From assembly GCF_014397785.1 (NCBI RefSeq), contig NZ_VZQQ01000059.1, positions 1 through 35,256 on the forward strand: a stretch of 35,256 nucleotides of DNA. Reading direction: 5' to 3'. Positions 1-7,279 of the stretch are shown piece after piece (positions within the stretch are counted from its first letter, which is position 1; every line of letters begins with the position of its first letter). The position numbers were made by a program, and so were the translations under genes. The DNA is from Paraburkholderia podalyriae. Lineage in GTDB: Bacteria; Pseudomonadota; Gammaproteobacteria; Burkholderiales; Burkholderiaceae. The notes beneath the pieces were generated by a model that saw only the letters and a list, made by a program, of their open reading frames with translations, did no database searches and was not told where the DNA came from.

Positions 1-1465
1 CCAGCATGCCCTGCGCGGCGCCGAAGGTCTGGCGAGCCTGCTGCAGGGTTTGCGTGGTCGCCGGCAGCACCTGGCCGTTGATCTGCTTCAGGGTGCTGTC
101 CAGGTCCGCCAGACCCGTGTCGAGATGGCGTGCGATGGAGTCGAGCGGCATTTTGTCAATCTTGCCGACGATGCTCGCCACCTGCTCCTGCAACTGGTCG
201 AAGCCGCCGCTCACGGTCGGCAGCGTCAGCGGTCGCGCATCGGCGTCGTATGAGACCTTCGGGGCGTTCGGTACGAACTCGAGCGAAATATAGAGCTGTC
301 CGGTCAGCAGATTGCCGGAGCGCGCCTGTCCGCGCAGACCGTGCGCGACCATGGTGGACAGGAAATCCGCGACCTTTTCGATATCGCCATTTATTTTGGG
401 CAGCTTGTCGAGCACCGGTCCGAGCCGCTGCGGATAGACCTCGATGCCGACGATCATAGGGAAACGCTGCGTGGCCGGGTCGTAATCGAGTTTCATGGAA
501 ACCACCCGCCCGAAGTTGATTCCCGAAAACACCACGGGAGCGCCCCTGGACAGGCCGCGCAGCGACTGTGCGAAGCGCAGCTCGATGTACTGGGCCGGAC
601 CGTCTGGCGGCGCCATCGCCGTCTCTTCATCTTTCGCCAGATTGAACCGGCTGCCGCCTGCGCCGGCGGTCGTGCTACCGACGGGCGTGGCGAACGCAAT
701 TCCGCCGCCAACGATCGCGGCCACGGATTGCGTCTTGAGCTTGAAACCGTCGGCGCCCAGCGAGAGGTCGACCCCGCTCGCATTCCAGAAGCGGGTATCC
801 GCCGTGACAAACCGGTCGTACGGAGCATCGACGAAGATCTGTACGCTGACGCCGTGGCCATCGGCGTCGAGCCTATACGACGCGACGCGGCCGACCTGAA
901 TGCGCCGGTAGTAAACGGGCGAGCCGATGTCGAGCGAACCTAGGTCGTCCGCATGAATCGGGAAACTCGATCCCGGCGTCCCACCGATGACGGCGGGAGG
1001 CGTCTCCAGCCCCGTGAACGCTGTGCGCGCGACCTCCGAAGCGCCGGTGTCCACGCCGATATAGGCGCCGGACAGCAGCGTGTCCATACCCGAGACACCG
1101 GTCATGCCCAAACGAGGCCGGACGACCCAGAAGCGGCTGTCCGCGCGCGCCAGGCTCCGCGCGCTTCTGGCAAGCGAAACCGAGGCGACCACGTGTGAGC
1201 CATCGTCGCTGAGCGCGACCGTCGATACGGTTCCGACCGTCACGTCCTTATATTTGACAGGGGTCTTGCCGGCCTCCAGCCCCGCCGCCGTCCTGAACGA
1301 GATGGCGATTTCCGGGCCCGCCGAGAGCCACGCGTGGATCACCATCGACAGCCCGATCAGCGCGGCCATGAGAGGTACGAGCCAGACGGGCGATAGCCGC
1401 CAGCGGCCGTAGGTGACGACGGGATCTTGCGGTTCGGGTAGCGGCTTGTCTGATACAGGATTCAT
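1..1465 (-). CDS. pqiB: PqiB-like MCE-domain intermembrane transport protein, C-terminus beyond window
   Basis: The gene starts at the ATG ending at 1465 and is open to position 1, giving about 488 residues. E. coli PqiB is about 546, so roughly 50–60 C-terminal residues are missing. One N-terminal membrane helix (about residues 27–46, from SPVWLVPL) is followed by three MCE domains. These begin near EIAISFRTAAGLEAG, FPIHADDLGSLDIGSPVYY and QYIELRFAQSLRGLSRGAP. A probable coiled or helical tail (GGFDQLQEQVASIVGKIDKM) follows. PqiB family proteins form stacked MCE rings that bridge inner and outer membrane for lipid movement. The start overlaps the preceding pqiA stop as ATGA, so translation is probably coupled. 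A pqiC-type lipoprotein gene would be expected just outside the window. Confidence 0.93.
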   Translation of the reverse strand, partial: MNPVSDKPLPEPQDPVVTYGRWRLSPVWLVPLMAALIGLSMVIHAWLSAGPEIAISFRTAAGLEAGKTPVKYKDVTVGTVSTVALSDDGSHVVASVSLARSARSLARADSRFWVVRPRLGMTGVSGMDTLLSGAYIGVDTGASEVARTAFTGLETPPAVIGGTPGSSFPIHADDLGSLDIGSPVYYRRIQVGRVASYRLDADGHGVSVQIFVDAPYDRFVTADTRFWNASGVDLSLGADGFKLKTQSVAAIVGGGIAFATPVGSTTAGAGGSRFNLAKDEETAMAPPDGPAQYIELRFAQSLRGLSRGAPVVFSGINFGRVVSMKLDYDPATQRFPMIVGIEVYPQRLGPVLDKLPKINGDIEKVADFLSTMVAHGLRGQARSGNLLTGQLYISLEFVPNAPKVSYDADARPLTLPTVSGGFDQLQEQVASIVGKIDKMPLDSIARHLDTGLADLDSTLKQINGQVLPATTQTLQQARQTFGAAQGML

Positions 1466-2085
1466 GTTTCCTCAGCGTCCCAGATGAGTCGGGGATCGAA
1501 GTTCATGGCGCAGAGCATGGTGAGAATCACCACGAGGCCGAAAAAGAGAATGCCGATGCGCGGCTCGCTGTCGGACAGCGCATGGAAGCTGACCAACGCA
1601 CAGACGATTGCCACCACCATCACGTCGAGCATCGACCAGTAGCCGACCGCTTCGACGAGCCGGTACAAACGGGCACGCTCGCTCATCGCCCAGCGACTGT
1701 GACGCTGTGTGGTCGCGAGCAGCAGGCTGAGGATCAGGAACTTGGCGCACGGCACGACTACGCTGGCAATAAAGATCACCGACGCAATGCCCCAGGACCC
1801 TGCTTTCCAGAACTCCACGACGCCGTAGAGAATCGTGCTGTCGCTGCCGTGTCCCAGAAGACTCGTGTGCATGACCGGCAGCACGTTGGCGGGGATGTAG
1901 AAAATCAGGGAAGCGATCAGGAACGCCCACGACCGTGCGATGCTGTCCGGGCGCCGCCGATGCAGGGCTCGTTTGCAGCGCGGGCATTGGGCGTGTCGGT
2001 CCACGCGCGGCATATGTGCGCAAACCAGTCCGCATCCATGGCAGGCAATCAGGCCTAGCTGCCCCGCGCGAGGAGGTGGCTTCAT
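1462..2085 (-). CDS. pqiA: PqiA-family membrane protein (second of two)
   Basis: This is a 207-residue protein. A much longer open frame continues upstream, but the ATG at 2085 is chosen because it makes an ATGA overlap with the stop of the previous pqiA gene and begins at the domain. The N-terminus has two CxxC pairs (C15/C18 and C34/C37), a zinc-ribbon or rubredoxin-like knuckle. About four membrane helices follow (for example near SWAFLIASLIFYIPANVLP and SMLDVMVVAIVCALVSF). E. coli PqiA and YebS carry two such modules in one chain; here each module is a separate gene. It is an inner-membrane partner of the MCE protein PqiB. Stop and next start overlap as ATGA. Confidence 0.92.
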   Translation of the reverse strand: MKPPPRAGQLGLIACHGCGLVCAHMPRVDRHAQCPRCKRALHRRRPDSIARSWAFLIASLIFYIPANVLPVMHTSLLGHGSDSTILYGVVEFWKAGSWGIASVIFIASVVVPCAKFLILSLLLATTQRHSRWAMSERARLYRLVEAVGYWSMLDVMVVAIVCALVSFHALSDSEPRIGILFFGLVVILTMLCAMNFDPRLIWDAEET

Positions 2086-2699
2086 GCTGTCTCCGCGTCG
2101 GTCCATTCCCACAGCAAGTGGACATCGCGACTGGCGATGCTGGTGATCAGCACCATCAGCGTTGCCGTGGCCCAGATGCCGGGACCAGCTTCCACCTGCA
2201 CGAAGCTGGAAAGTTTGATGACGGCTACGAGCATGCCAAGTACGCCGACCTCGACGATGCTCCACGGGCGCAGCATCGCAAGCAGCCCCATGCTCCACGC
2301 GAAACCCGGCGCCCGGCGTGCGGCGCGGGCAAATGCCAGCACCCAGCCGAGCAGCGCGATCTGGAGAAGTGGCACCACGACGATCATCATCACAGTGGCG
2401 ATCGCAATCGGTGCGACCGCGCCGTGCGCCAGCGCTGCCGCGGACTGCCAGAGCGTCGTCTCGCTGTGCAGCCCCTGCAGGGAGATCCGGATCACCGGGC
2501 AGACGTTGGCGATCACGAAGACGATGGCTGCGGCGACGGTTAGCGCGAGCCACCGATCGACATCGAGCTGGCTCGCGCGATACAGGACGGCTGAACATTG
2601 CCCGCAGCGCGCCACCTCGCGCGTGGCCAGCGCGCGGCGGCGGTACACGCCGTCACAATGCTCGCAGACGACGAGAGTAGGGAAGGTTTGCATGAGCAT
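2082..2699 (-). CDS. pqiA: PqiA-family membrane protein (first of two)
   Basis: This is a 205-residue protein beginning MLMQTFPTLVVCEHC. A second ATG six bases inside (2693) is an alternative start. Residues C12/C15 and C32/C35 form the CxxC–CxxC metal-binding knuckle typical of each PqiA half. Four hydrophobic helices follow (for example LALTVAAAIVFVIANVCPV and LLQIALLGWVLAFA). The longer open frame upstream runs into the lysR gene and is rejected. The start lies only 7 bases after the lysR stop, so lysR, both pqiA genes and pqiB appear to be one transcript. By family knowledge it acts in the inner membrane with PqiB in lipid trafficking or envelope stress. Confidence 0.92.
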   Translation of the reverse strand: MLMQTFPTLVVCEHCDGVYRRRALATREVARCGQCSAVLYRASQLDVDRWLALTVAAAIVFVIANVCPVIRISLQGLHSETTLWQSAAALAHGAVAPIAIATVMMIVVVPLLQIALLGWVLAFARAARRAPGFAWSMGLLAMLRPWSIVEVGVLGMLVAVIKLSSFVQVEAGPGIWATATLMVLITSIASRDVHLLWEWTDAETA

Positions 2700-2706
2700 C
2701 TGGCAA

Positions 2707-3663
2707 TCAGGACGGCCTGCCACTGCCGCCGGCCACCGTCCGCTGCTGCGCGGGGCCCATCTGGGCAGCGCGCGCGTCGAAGTACGACGTCGCATAGTCG
2801 ATGAACGCCCGGACCTTCGCCGTCATCAGGCTCCTGTCGCGATATGCGAGCCTGAGTTCGGCGTCCCCGCTCATGAGTTCGAAGTCGGGCAGCAGCTGGA
2901 CGAGGCGCCCATCGTCCAGCTCCTTGCCGACCATCGTAAGAGGCAACGCGCCGAGACCAGCACCGCTCATCACCAGTTCCTTGTTCAACGCGGCGTTGTT
3001 GGTCGACACGTCGTGTTCCAGTGGCACGGCAAACTGTTCGCCACCGCGCTGGAATCGTAGTTGTGGTTCGCTGATCGAGGCGAGTATTGTGACGAAGCGG
3101 AATGCGGCGAGATCGTTGGGCCTTTGCGGTAGCTGGCGCCCCTGCAGGTAGCTGGGCGAGCCCACCACGGCGAGGGGCAGGCGGCACAACGCACGGGTGA
3201 TCGTGAGCTCGCTCGTGAGCATGAACGGCAACACGATGCCGAGATCGAAGGCTTCCTTGATCAGGTCGACTGGCCGTTCCGCCAGCGTCAATTCGAGCTG
3301 CACGGCTGGATACCGGGCACGGAACCCGGCGATCAGCGGTGGCAGCTCGATCAGCGCCGCGGTGGTGTGGGCGACGAGCCGCAGTACCCCCGCAGGCTCC
3401 CGTGCGCGCTCCCCGGTACCGGCCTCGAGCACGTCCAGTTCAGCAACCACGCGCGAGCAGCCGCCGTAAAACTCCTCCCCGGATTCAGTGAGTGCGAGGT
3501 GACGGGTCGTGCGCTGAAAAAGACGCACACCGAGCCTGGTTTCGAGCCCCGTTATCGCGCGCGAGACGACTGTCTTTGAGATGCCCAACGCATTCGCGGC
3601 GTGCGTGAAGCTCTGCATTTCGACGACGGTACAAAAGGTCCGCAGCGTTTCGAGATGGTCCAT
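2707..3663 (-). CDS. LysR-family transcriptional regulator, first gene of the pqi operon
   Basis: This is a 318-residue protein. The ATG at 3663 gives the classic LysR start MDHLETLRTFCTVVEM; a TTG nine codons upstream is possible but unlikely. The winged helix-turn-helix covers about residues 1–60 (AANALGISKTVVSRAI is the recognition part). The rest is a LysR substrate-binding domain of normal length. It shares strand with the two pqiA genes and pqiB and ends 7 bases before the first pqiA start. LysR regulators are more often divergent from their targets, so being the first gene of the target operon is unusual. A consensus-like promoter lies 50–80 bases upstream. The ligand is unknown. Confidence 0.93.
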   Translation of the reverse strand: MDHLETLRTFCTVVEMQSFTHAANALGISKTVVSRAITGLETRLGVRLFQRTTRHLALTESGEEFYGGCSRVVAELDVLEAGTGERAREPAGVLRLVAHTTAALIELPPLIAGFRARYPAVQLELTLAERPVDLIKEAFDLGIVLPFMLTSELTITRALCRLPLAVVGSPSYLQGRQLPQRPNDLAAFRFVTILASISEPQLRFQRGGEQFAVPLEHDVSTNNAALNKELVMSGAGLGALPLTMVGKELDDGRLVQLLPDFELMSGDAELRLAYRDRSLMTAKVRAFIDYATSYFDARAAQMGPAQQRTVAGGSGRPS

Positions 3664-3698
3664 AAGTGTTCGCAATCCAGAGTGAATCAAAATTCAAA

Positions 3699-3718
3699 AC
3701 CATACGGTTCAGTATAGT
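3699..3718. promoter_or_regulatory. Candidate TetR operator, copy A1 (over lysR -10)
   Basis: The sequence is ACCATAC-GGTTCA-GTATAGT, an imperfect dyad in which six of seven half-site bases match. It covers the -10 of the lysR-pqi promoter. It resembles three other sites in the window (3750, 10060, 10105). Assignment to the TetR proteins is inferred from position and from the paired promoters. Confidence 0.55.
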
Positions 3719-3740
3719 GAAAACATACTGTTGCTGTCAA
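3711..3740 (-). promoter_or_regulatory. Sigma-70 promoter for lysR-pqiA-pqiA-pqiB
   Basis: On the minus strand a perfect -35 TTGACA (3735–3740) and a -10 TATACT (3711–3716) are separated by 18 bases. It reads towards lysR (start 3663). A TetR-type motif overlaps the -10, so repression from that site is plausible. The divergent tetR gene has an equivalent layout at 10067–10095. Confidence 0.75.
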
Positions 3741-3749
3741 CGTAAATAA

Positions 3750-3769
3750 ACCATACAGTTTAGTTATGT
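3750..3769. promoter_or_regulatory. Candidate TetR operator, copy A2
   Basis: The sequence is ACCATAC-AGTTTA-GTTATGT. It lies 51 bases from copy A1, just on the tetR side of the lysR -35. It probably overlaps the promoter of the first tetR: TTGCTG at 3731, then a 17-base gap, then TACAGT at 3754. The dyad is weaker than in A1, but the site aligns base by base with copy B2 at 10105. Confidence 0.5.
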
Positions 3770-3862
3770 TAAAGTCCAAACCTGTAAAGATGGAAGCTCG
3801 GTCAGGTGCGTTGCCGCCGGCGGCGTCGTCGATCGATCGCATAAACAAAAGGAGAGCCCGAG

Positions 3863-4486
3863 ATGAGGGGGAAAACGGAAGCAAAGCGGCAGGCGATTGT
3901 TGACGCCGCGTTCGAGGTGTTCAGTGAGGTGGGGTTCGAGCAGGCGTCGATGTCCGAGATCGCGGCACGGGCAGGCGGGTCCAAAGCCACGCTGTACAGC
4001 TATTTCGAGTCGAAGGAAGAGATGTTCACTGAGTTCATGACTGCCGCCGCGCAGGAGGAAGTCCGAGCGGGGTTCGAACTGCTCAAGACCTCGGCGCCGG
4101 TTCGCGATGCACTGGTGAGCTTCGGCACGCACTATCTGGTTGCGGTGCTGCAACCGCAACTGCTCGCGGTACGCCGTCTCGCGCATCGCGAAGGCGGCCG
4201 GTCGAATGTGGGCGCCCTGTTCTATGAGCGCGGGCCGAAGCTCGGCTGGCAAACGGTGGCTGTCTTCCTGCAGCAATTGATTGACACCGGGCAGCTGCGC
4301 AGCTGTAACGCAGCCATCGCGACAGCGCATCTGCGCACGCTGTATGAAGCGGAGTTGATGGAGCTTTGCCTGTTTGGCGTGCCGGCCGATACCAGCCCCC
4401 GCAACATCGCGAAGGTCGTCCAGAGAGCGGTCGACGTGTTCATGGCCGCCTACGGGCCGACGGACGCCGCACACACCACGCACTGA
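3863..4486 (+). CDS. TetR/AcrR-family repressor, copy 1
   Basis: This 207-residue protein has a clear AAAGGAGA ribosome-binding site 7 bases before the ATG. The TetR_N helix-turn-helix spans about residues 8–55, with recognition helix GGSKATLYSYFESK. The C-terminal region (GGRSNVGALFYERGPKLGW, residues about 110–128) is of the AefR-like type. It is about 75% identical by eye to the protein at 10219, with an identical recognition helix. It is divergent from the lysR-pqi operon and convergent with the AI-2E permease gene. Two operator-like motifs lie between it and lysR, so it likely represses itself and perhaps the pqi operon. The inducer is unknown. Confidence 0.93.
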   Translation: MRGKTEAKRQAIVDAAFEVFSEVGFEQASMSEIAARAGGSKATLYSYFESKEEMFTEFMTAAAQEEVRAGFELLKTSAPVRDALVSFGTHYLVAVLQPQLLAVRRLAHREGGRSNVGALFYERGPKLGWQTVAVFLQQLIDTGQLRSCNAAIATAHLRTLYEAELMELCLFGVPADTSPRNIAKVVQRAVDVFMAAYGPTDAAHTTH

Positions 4487-4494
4487 TTGTCCGG

Positions 4495-4521
4495 CTGCCG
4501 CCCGCATTGTCCGGGCGGCAG
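4495..4521. terminator. Hairpin between convergent tetR and AI-2E permease genes
   Basis: Perfect 10-bp arms CTGCCGCCCG and CGGGCGGCAG enclose a 7-base loop. The hairpin starts 9 bases after the tetR stop and sits 26 bases downstream of the AI-2E permease stop on the other strand. There is no T tract, so it may be a bidirectional transcript end of the Rho-assisted or hairpin-only kind. Confidence 0.6.
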
Positions 4522-4546
4522 ATCCGCATCCAGGGCAAACCGGCGG

Positions 4547-5608
4547 TCAATCCTTATACAGCGCACTGGCCACATAGCGGCGCCGCAAGTCGCCCAGCAG
4601 CGCTGCAAGGATCGCACTGACCGGCAGCGCGAGCAGCACGCCAAAAAAGCCAAAAAGTTGGCCAAACGCAAGCAGAGCGAAGATCACCGCGAGCGGGTGT
4701 AGACCGATGCGGTCACCCACGAGTTTGGGAACAAGAAAAGAACTTTCGAGAACCTGCCCAACCCCGTACACGGCTGCGACTGCAGCCAGTCCGTACCAGC
4801 CGCCAAACTGCAGAAGCGCGGCAAGAAGGGCAAGGGCGAGTCCCAAGGCGAAACCCACGTAGGGGATGAACACCGCAAAGCCGGTGAAGAGTCCGATGGG
4901 CAACGCGATGTCGAGGCCAGCCAGCGTCAACGCTACCGGGTAGAACACGGCGAGCACGCCCATCACGAGCAACTGGCCGCGTAAGTATTGCGACAACATG
5001 TGGTCCATCTCGGTCACGAGTCCCCGGACCTTGCCGACCCAGCGCCGCGGCACAAGGCTTTCCATCCGCGCGAATATCTGGTGCCTGTCGTAAAGCTGAT
5101 AGAAAAGGACAAGCGGCACCAGTATGACGTTGCTTGCAACAGGAAGCACGACGTTGCTGCCTGTACGCGCGTACCGCCAGGCGGCGAGTATGACGGTCTG
5201 GCCGTTGCCGATCGTGTCGCCCGTCAGCAAATCGCGGACTCCGGGCAGGTCGAGTGAGTAGCTGACGCCCAGCAGTGCCAGCTTCGGTTGCAGCCACGCG
5301 TTCAGGCCGGCGATGAAGACGGGAATGTTCTTCGCGAGCTCGGGCCCTTCCTTGTGGATCACGGCGAACGCAAGTAGCGGCAGTAGCGTCAGCAGCGATG
5401 CGAACAGGAGCATCATCAGGAGCACGGCCACCGTACGCGGCACACGCTGGCGCACCAACCACTCGACGCCCGGCTGCAACATGTACGCGACGAGCGCGCC
5501 GAGCAGGAATGGCGTGAGAACCGGTCGTAGGATCCATAGAAGGATACCGAGGCCAGCGGCGATGGCGCTCCAGACGAGAGCCTGGCGCCGATAGGGAGTC
5601 ATGGGCAT
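4547..5608 (-). CDS. AI-2E family transporter (PerM/TqsA-like permease)
   Basis: This 353-residue polytopic membrane protein has about eight helices. The family pattern includes an N-terminal helix pair (ALVWSAIAAGLGILLWIL, FLLGALVAYMLQPGVEWLV), a long soluble middle, and a C-terminal helical block. That block contains GLFTGFAVFIPYVGF and the segment GDRIGLHPLAVIFALLAFG. The start is ATG at 5608; ATG at 5602 is equally possible and neither has a strong ribosome-binding site. Members of this family export signals, Na+ or other solutes, so autoinducer transport cannot be assumed. A strong hairpin separates it from emrB upstream, which suggests its own transcription unit. Confidence 0.9.
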   Translation of the reverse strand: MPMTPYRRQALVWSAIAAGLGILLWILRPVLTPFLLGALVAYMLQPGVEWLVRQRVPRTVAVLLMMLLFASLLTLLPLLAFAVIHKEGPELAKNIPVFIAGLNAWLQPKLALLGVSYSLDLPGVRDLLTGDTIGNGQTVILAAWRYARTGSNVVLPVASNVILVPLVLFYQLYDRHQIFARMESLVPRRWVGKVRGLVTEMDHMLSQYLRGQLLVMGVLAVFYPVALTLAGLDIALPIGLFTGFAVFIPYVGFALGLALALLAALLQFGGWYGLAAVAAVYGVGQVLESSFLVPKLVGDRIGLHPLAVIFALLAFGQLFGFFGVLLALPVSAILAALLGDLRRRYVASALYKD

Positions 5609-5702
5609 GGTTTGAGAATCGTATTCGGGTGGCCCGCAAGTGACACCGCAAAAAAGACTGCGGCGTATCGAGCAGGGTCATCAGTGTCGCCATTCAATCA
5701 GC

Positions 5703-5721
5703 GGGGGGCGCACGCGCCCCC
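5703..5721 (-). terminator. Hairpin terminator of the nodT-emrA-emrB operon
   Basis: The arms GGGGGCG (5704–5710) and CGCCCCC (5715–5721) enclose a 4-base loop, 4 bases after the emrB stop. No T tract follows. Its position right at the end of emrB supports an operon end here. Confidence 0.6.
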
Positions 5722-5725
5722 GCGC

Positions 5726-7267
5726 TCAATGCGCCTGCGACGTATCGGCCACACGCGTCGGTTTGGGCGCAATCCAGATCGCCAGTGCGCCGACGACGAA
5801 GCAGCATGCGATGCTGAAGAAAAGCTGGTTGGTTGCGAGCATCACCGCTTGCGACTCGACCATGTTGCTGATCTGAGCCTGCGCCTGATGTGCGCTCCAG
5901 CCTGAGCCCGTTAGTGAGGCCGCATAGTGGCCAGCCTGATCGACGAGGCCCGACAACTCCGCGCGGTTGTACTTGGTCTTGTTCTCCCACAACGTGTTGA
6001 CGACCGACGTGGCAATCGCTCCGCCGAAGGTCCGGCAGAAGCTCATCAGTCCCGCCGCCGAAGCCGTTTCGGGCTCGTCGACACTGCTCAACCCGAGGCT
6101 CGTCGTCGGGACGAAGAAGAACGGTAGTCCGACGCCTTGCAGCAACAGCGGCAACGCCACCTGCCAGAAGTCCATGTCCGAATTCGCGTGGGTGCGGAAC
6201 AGCGTTACCGAGCCGAGCCACATCACCCCGGCAAACACGAGCCAGCGTCCATCGAACTTCGTTGACAGCTTGGCCGCAAGCGGCGCGGAGACGACCGCGA
6301 AGATGCCGGTGGTCGCCGTGGCGTAGCCGGCCCACGTGGCCGTGTACCCCATATTGTTCTGCAACCACAGTGGCGTGAGCACGGTGGCGCCGAAATACGC
6401 GCCGAACGCCAGCGTCATGGTGACCACGCTCGCACCAAAGCCACGATGGCGGAACACCCGTAGATCGACGATGGGGTTACGCTCGGTCAGCTCCCAGATG
6501 AGGAAGGCCAGGAAGCCGATCACCGCAGTCACCGCCAGTACGCGAATTTCCATCGAGCTGAACCAGTCCTTGTCCTTGCCCTCATCGATCATGATCTGCA
6601 GGGCCGAGACCCAGATGACCAGTAACACCAGTCCAACGGTATCGATCCGCATCCGGATCTTCTCGGATTCATAGCGCTTGAGCAGCATCCATCCGGCGTA
6701 TGCGCAGATCAGCGACACCGGCACGTTGATGAAGAAGATGTAGGACCAGTGGTAATCGTCGCAGATGACGCCGCCCAGCACAGGGCCCATCACCGGCGCC
6801 AGCAGGGTCGTCATGCTCCAAAGACCGAGGGCGGCGGCGGTCTTCTCCTTCGGGAAGATGCGCAGCAGCAGGGTTTGCGAGAGCGGCATGAGCGGGCCGC
6901 CCGCGAGCCCCTGGAACACACGGAACAGCACCAGCGTGGTGAGCGACGTCGCCATTCCGCACAGTGCCGAACCCAGTCCGAACATGATCAGCGCCGTGAT
7001 GAACACGCGCACCGTTCCGAAGCGACTCGCTAGCCAGCCGGTCAGCGGCACGGTGATCGCTTCGGCCACCGCGTAGGACGTGATCACGTACGTGCCCTGG
7101 CTCGTCGAGGAGCCGAGTGCACCGGAAATAGTCGCCACGGACACGTTCGCGATGGTGCTGTCCAGCACCGCGACAAAGTTGGCGGCGGCGATCATCAACG
7201 CCGCGAGAATCAGCATTGGGCCGGACAGCGGCGGCAATGAGATGTCATTCACCTGACTGGAAGACAT
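5726..7267 (-). CDS. emrB: EmrB-like MFS drug efflux pump (DHA2 family, 14 helices)
   Basis: This 513-residue protein has the size and pattern of DHA2-family proton-driven pumps. VAVLDSTIANVSVATISGAL lies in helix 1 (motif D1). GWLASRFGTVRVF is the cytoplasmic loop motif A. The segment from LLAPVMGPVLGGV to WSYIFFINVPV is motif C and the following loop. The ATG follows an AAGGA site that overlaps the emrA stop region, with 12 bases between the genes. It is the inner-membrane pump of a tripartite system with the adaptor and outer-membrane channel upstream. The exported compounds are unknown; family members export hydrophobic drugs, uncouplers and aromatic acids. Confidence 0.95.
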   Translation of the reverse strand: MSSSQVNDISLPPLSGPMLILAALMIAAANFVAVLDSTIANVSVATISGALGSSTSQGTYVITSYAVAEAITVPLTGWLASRFGTVRVFITALIMFGLGSALCGMATSLTTLVLFRVFQGLAGGPLMPLSQTLLLRIFPKEKTAAALGLWSMTTLLAPVMGPVLGGVICDDYHWSYIFFINVPVSLICAYAGWMLLKRYESEKIRMRIDTVGLVLLVIWVSALQIMIDEGKDKDWFSSMEIRVLAVTAVIGFLAFLIWELTERNPIVDLRVFRHRGFGASVVTMTLAFGAYFGATVLTPLWLQNNMGYTATWAGYATATTGIFAVVSAPLAAKLSTKFDGRWLVFAGVMWLGSVTLFRTHANSDMDFWQVALPLLLQGVGLPFFFVPTTSLGLSSVDEPETASAAGLMSFCRTFGGAIATSVVNTLWENKTKYNRAELSGLVDQAGHYAASLTGSGWSAHQAQAQISNMVESQAVMLATNQLFFSIACCFVVGALAIWIAPKPTRVADTSQAH

Positions 7268-7279
7268 GGTGGCGCATCC

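Larger units (their letters stand above)
3735..4486 (+). repeat. Diverged duplicate unit: tetR plus its upstream DNA, copy 1
   Basis: This segment aligns with 10090–10839, both in the coding region and in about 125 bases upstream. Shared pieces include the TGTCAAC…AAATAAAC stretch, the operator-like block, a CCGCCGGC block, and the ribosome-binding region. The two copies are diverged, so the duplication is old. The genes between the copies are unrelated to each other. Confidence 0.7.

Noticed and set aside
2086..2598. N-terminal extension of the second pqiA frame
   Set aside because: It runs through the first pqiA gene in another frame; the ATGA overlap at 2082–2085 gives a better start.
4713..5693. 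326-codon minus-strand frame overlapping the AI-2E permease
   Set aside because: Arg-rich shadow in another frame of the same strand; the permease frame has the hydrophobic pattern and family motifs.
5640..5725. Possible small gene between emrB and the AI-2E permease
   Set aside because: Frames here are short shadows of emrB; the gap holds only the terminator hairpin and upstream DNA of the permease.
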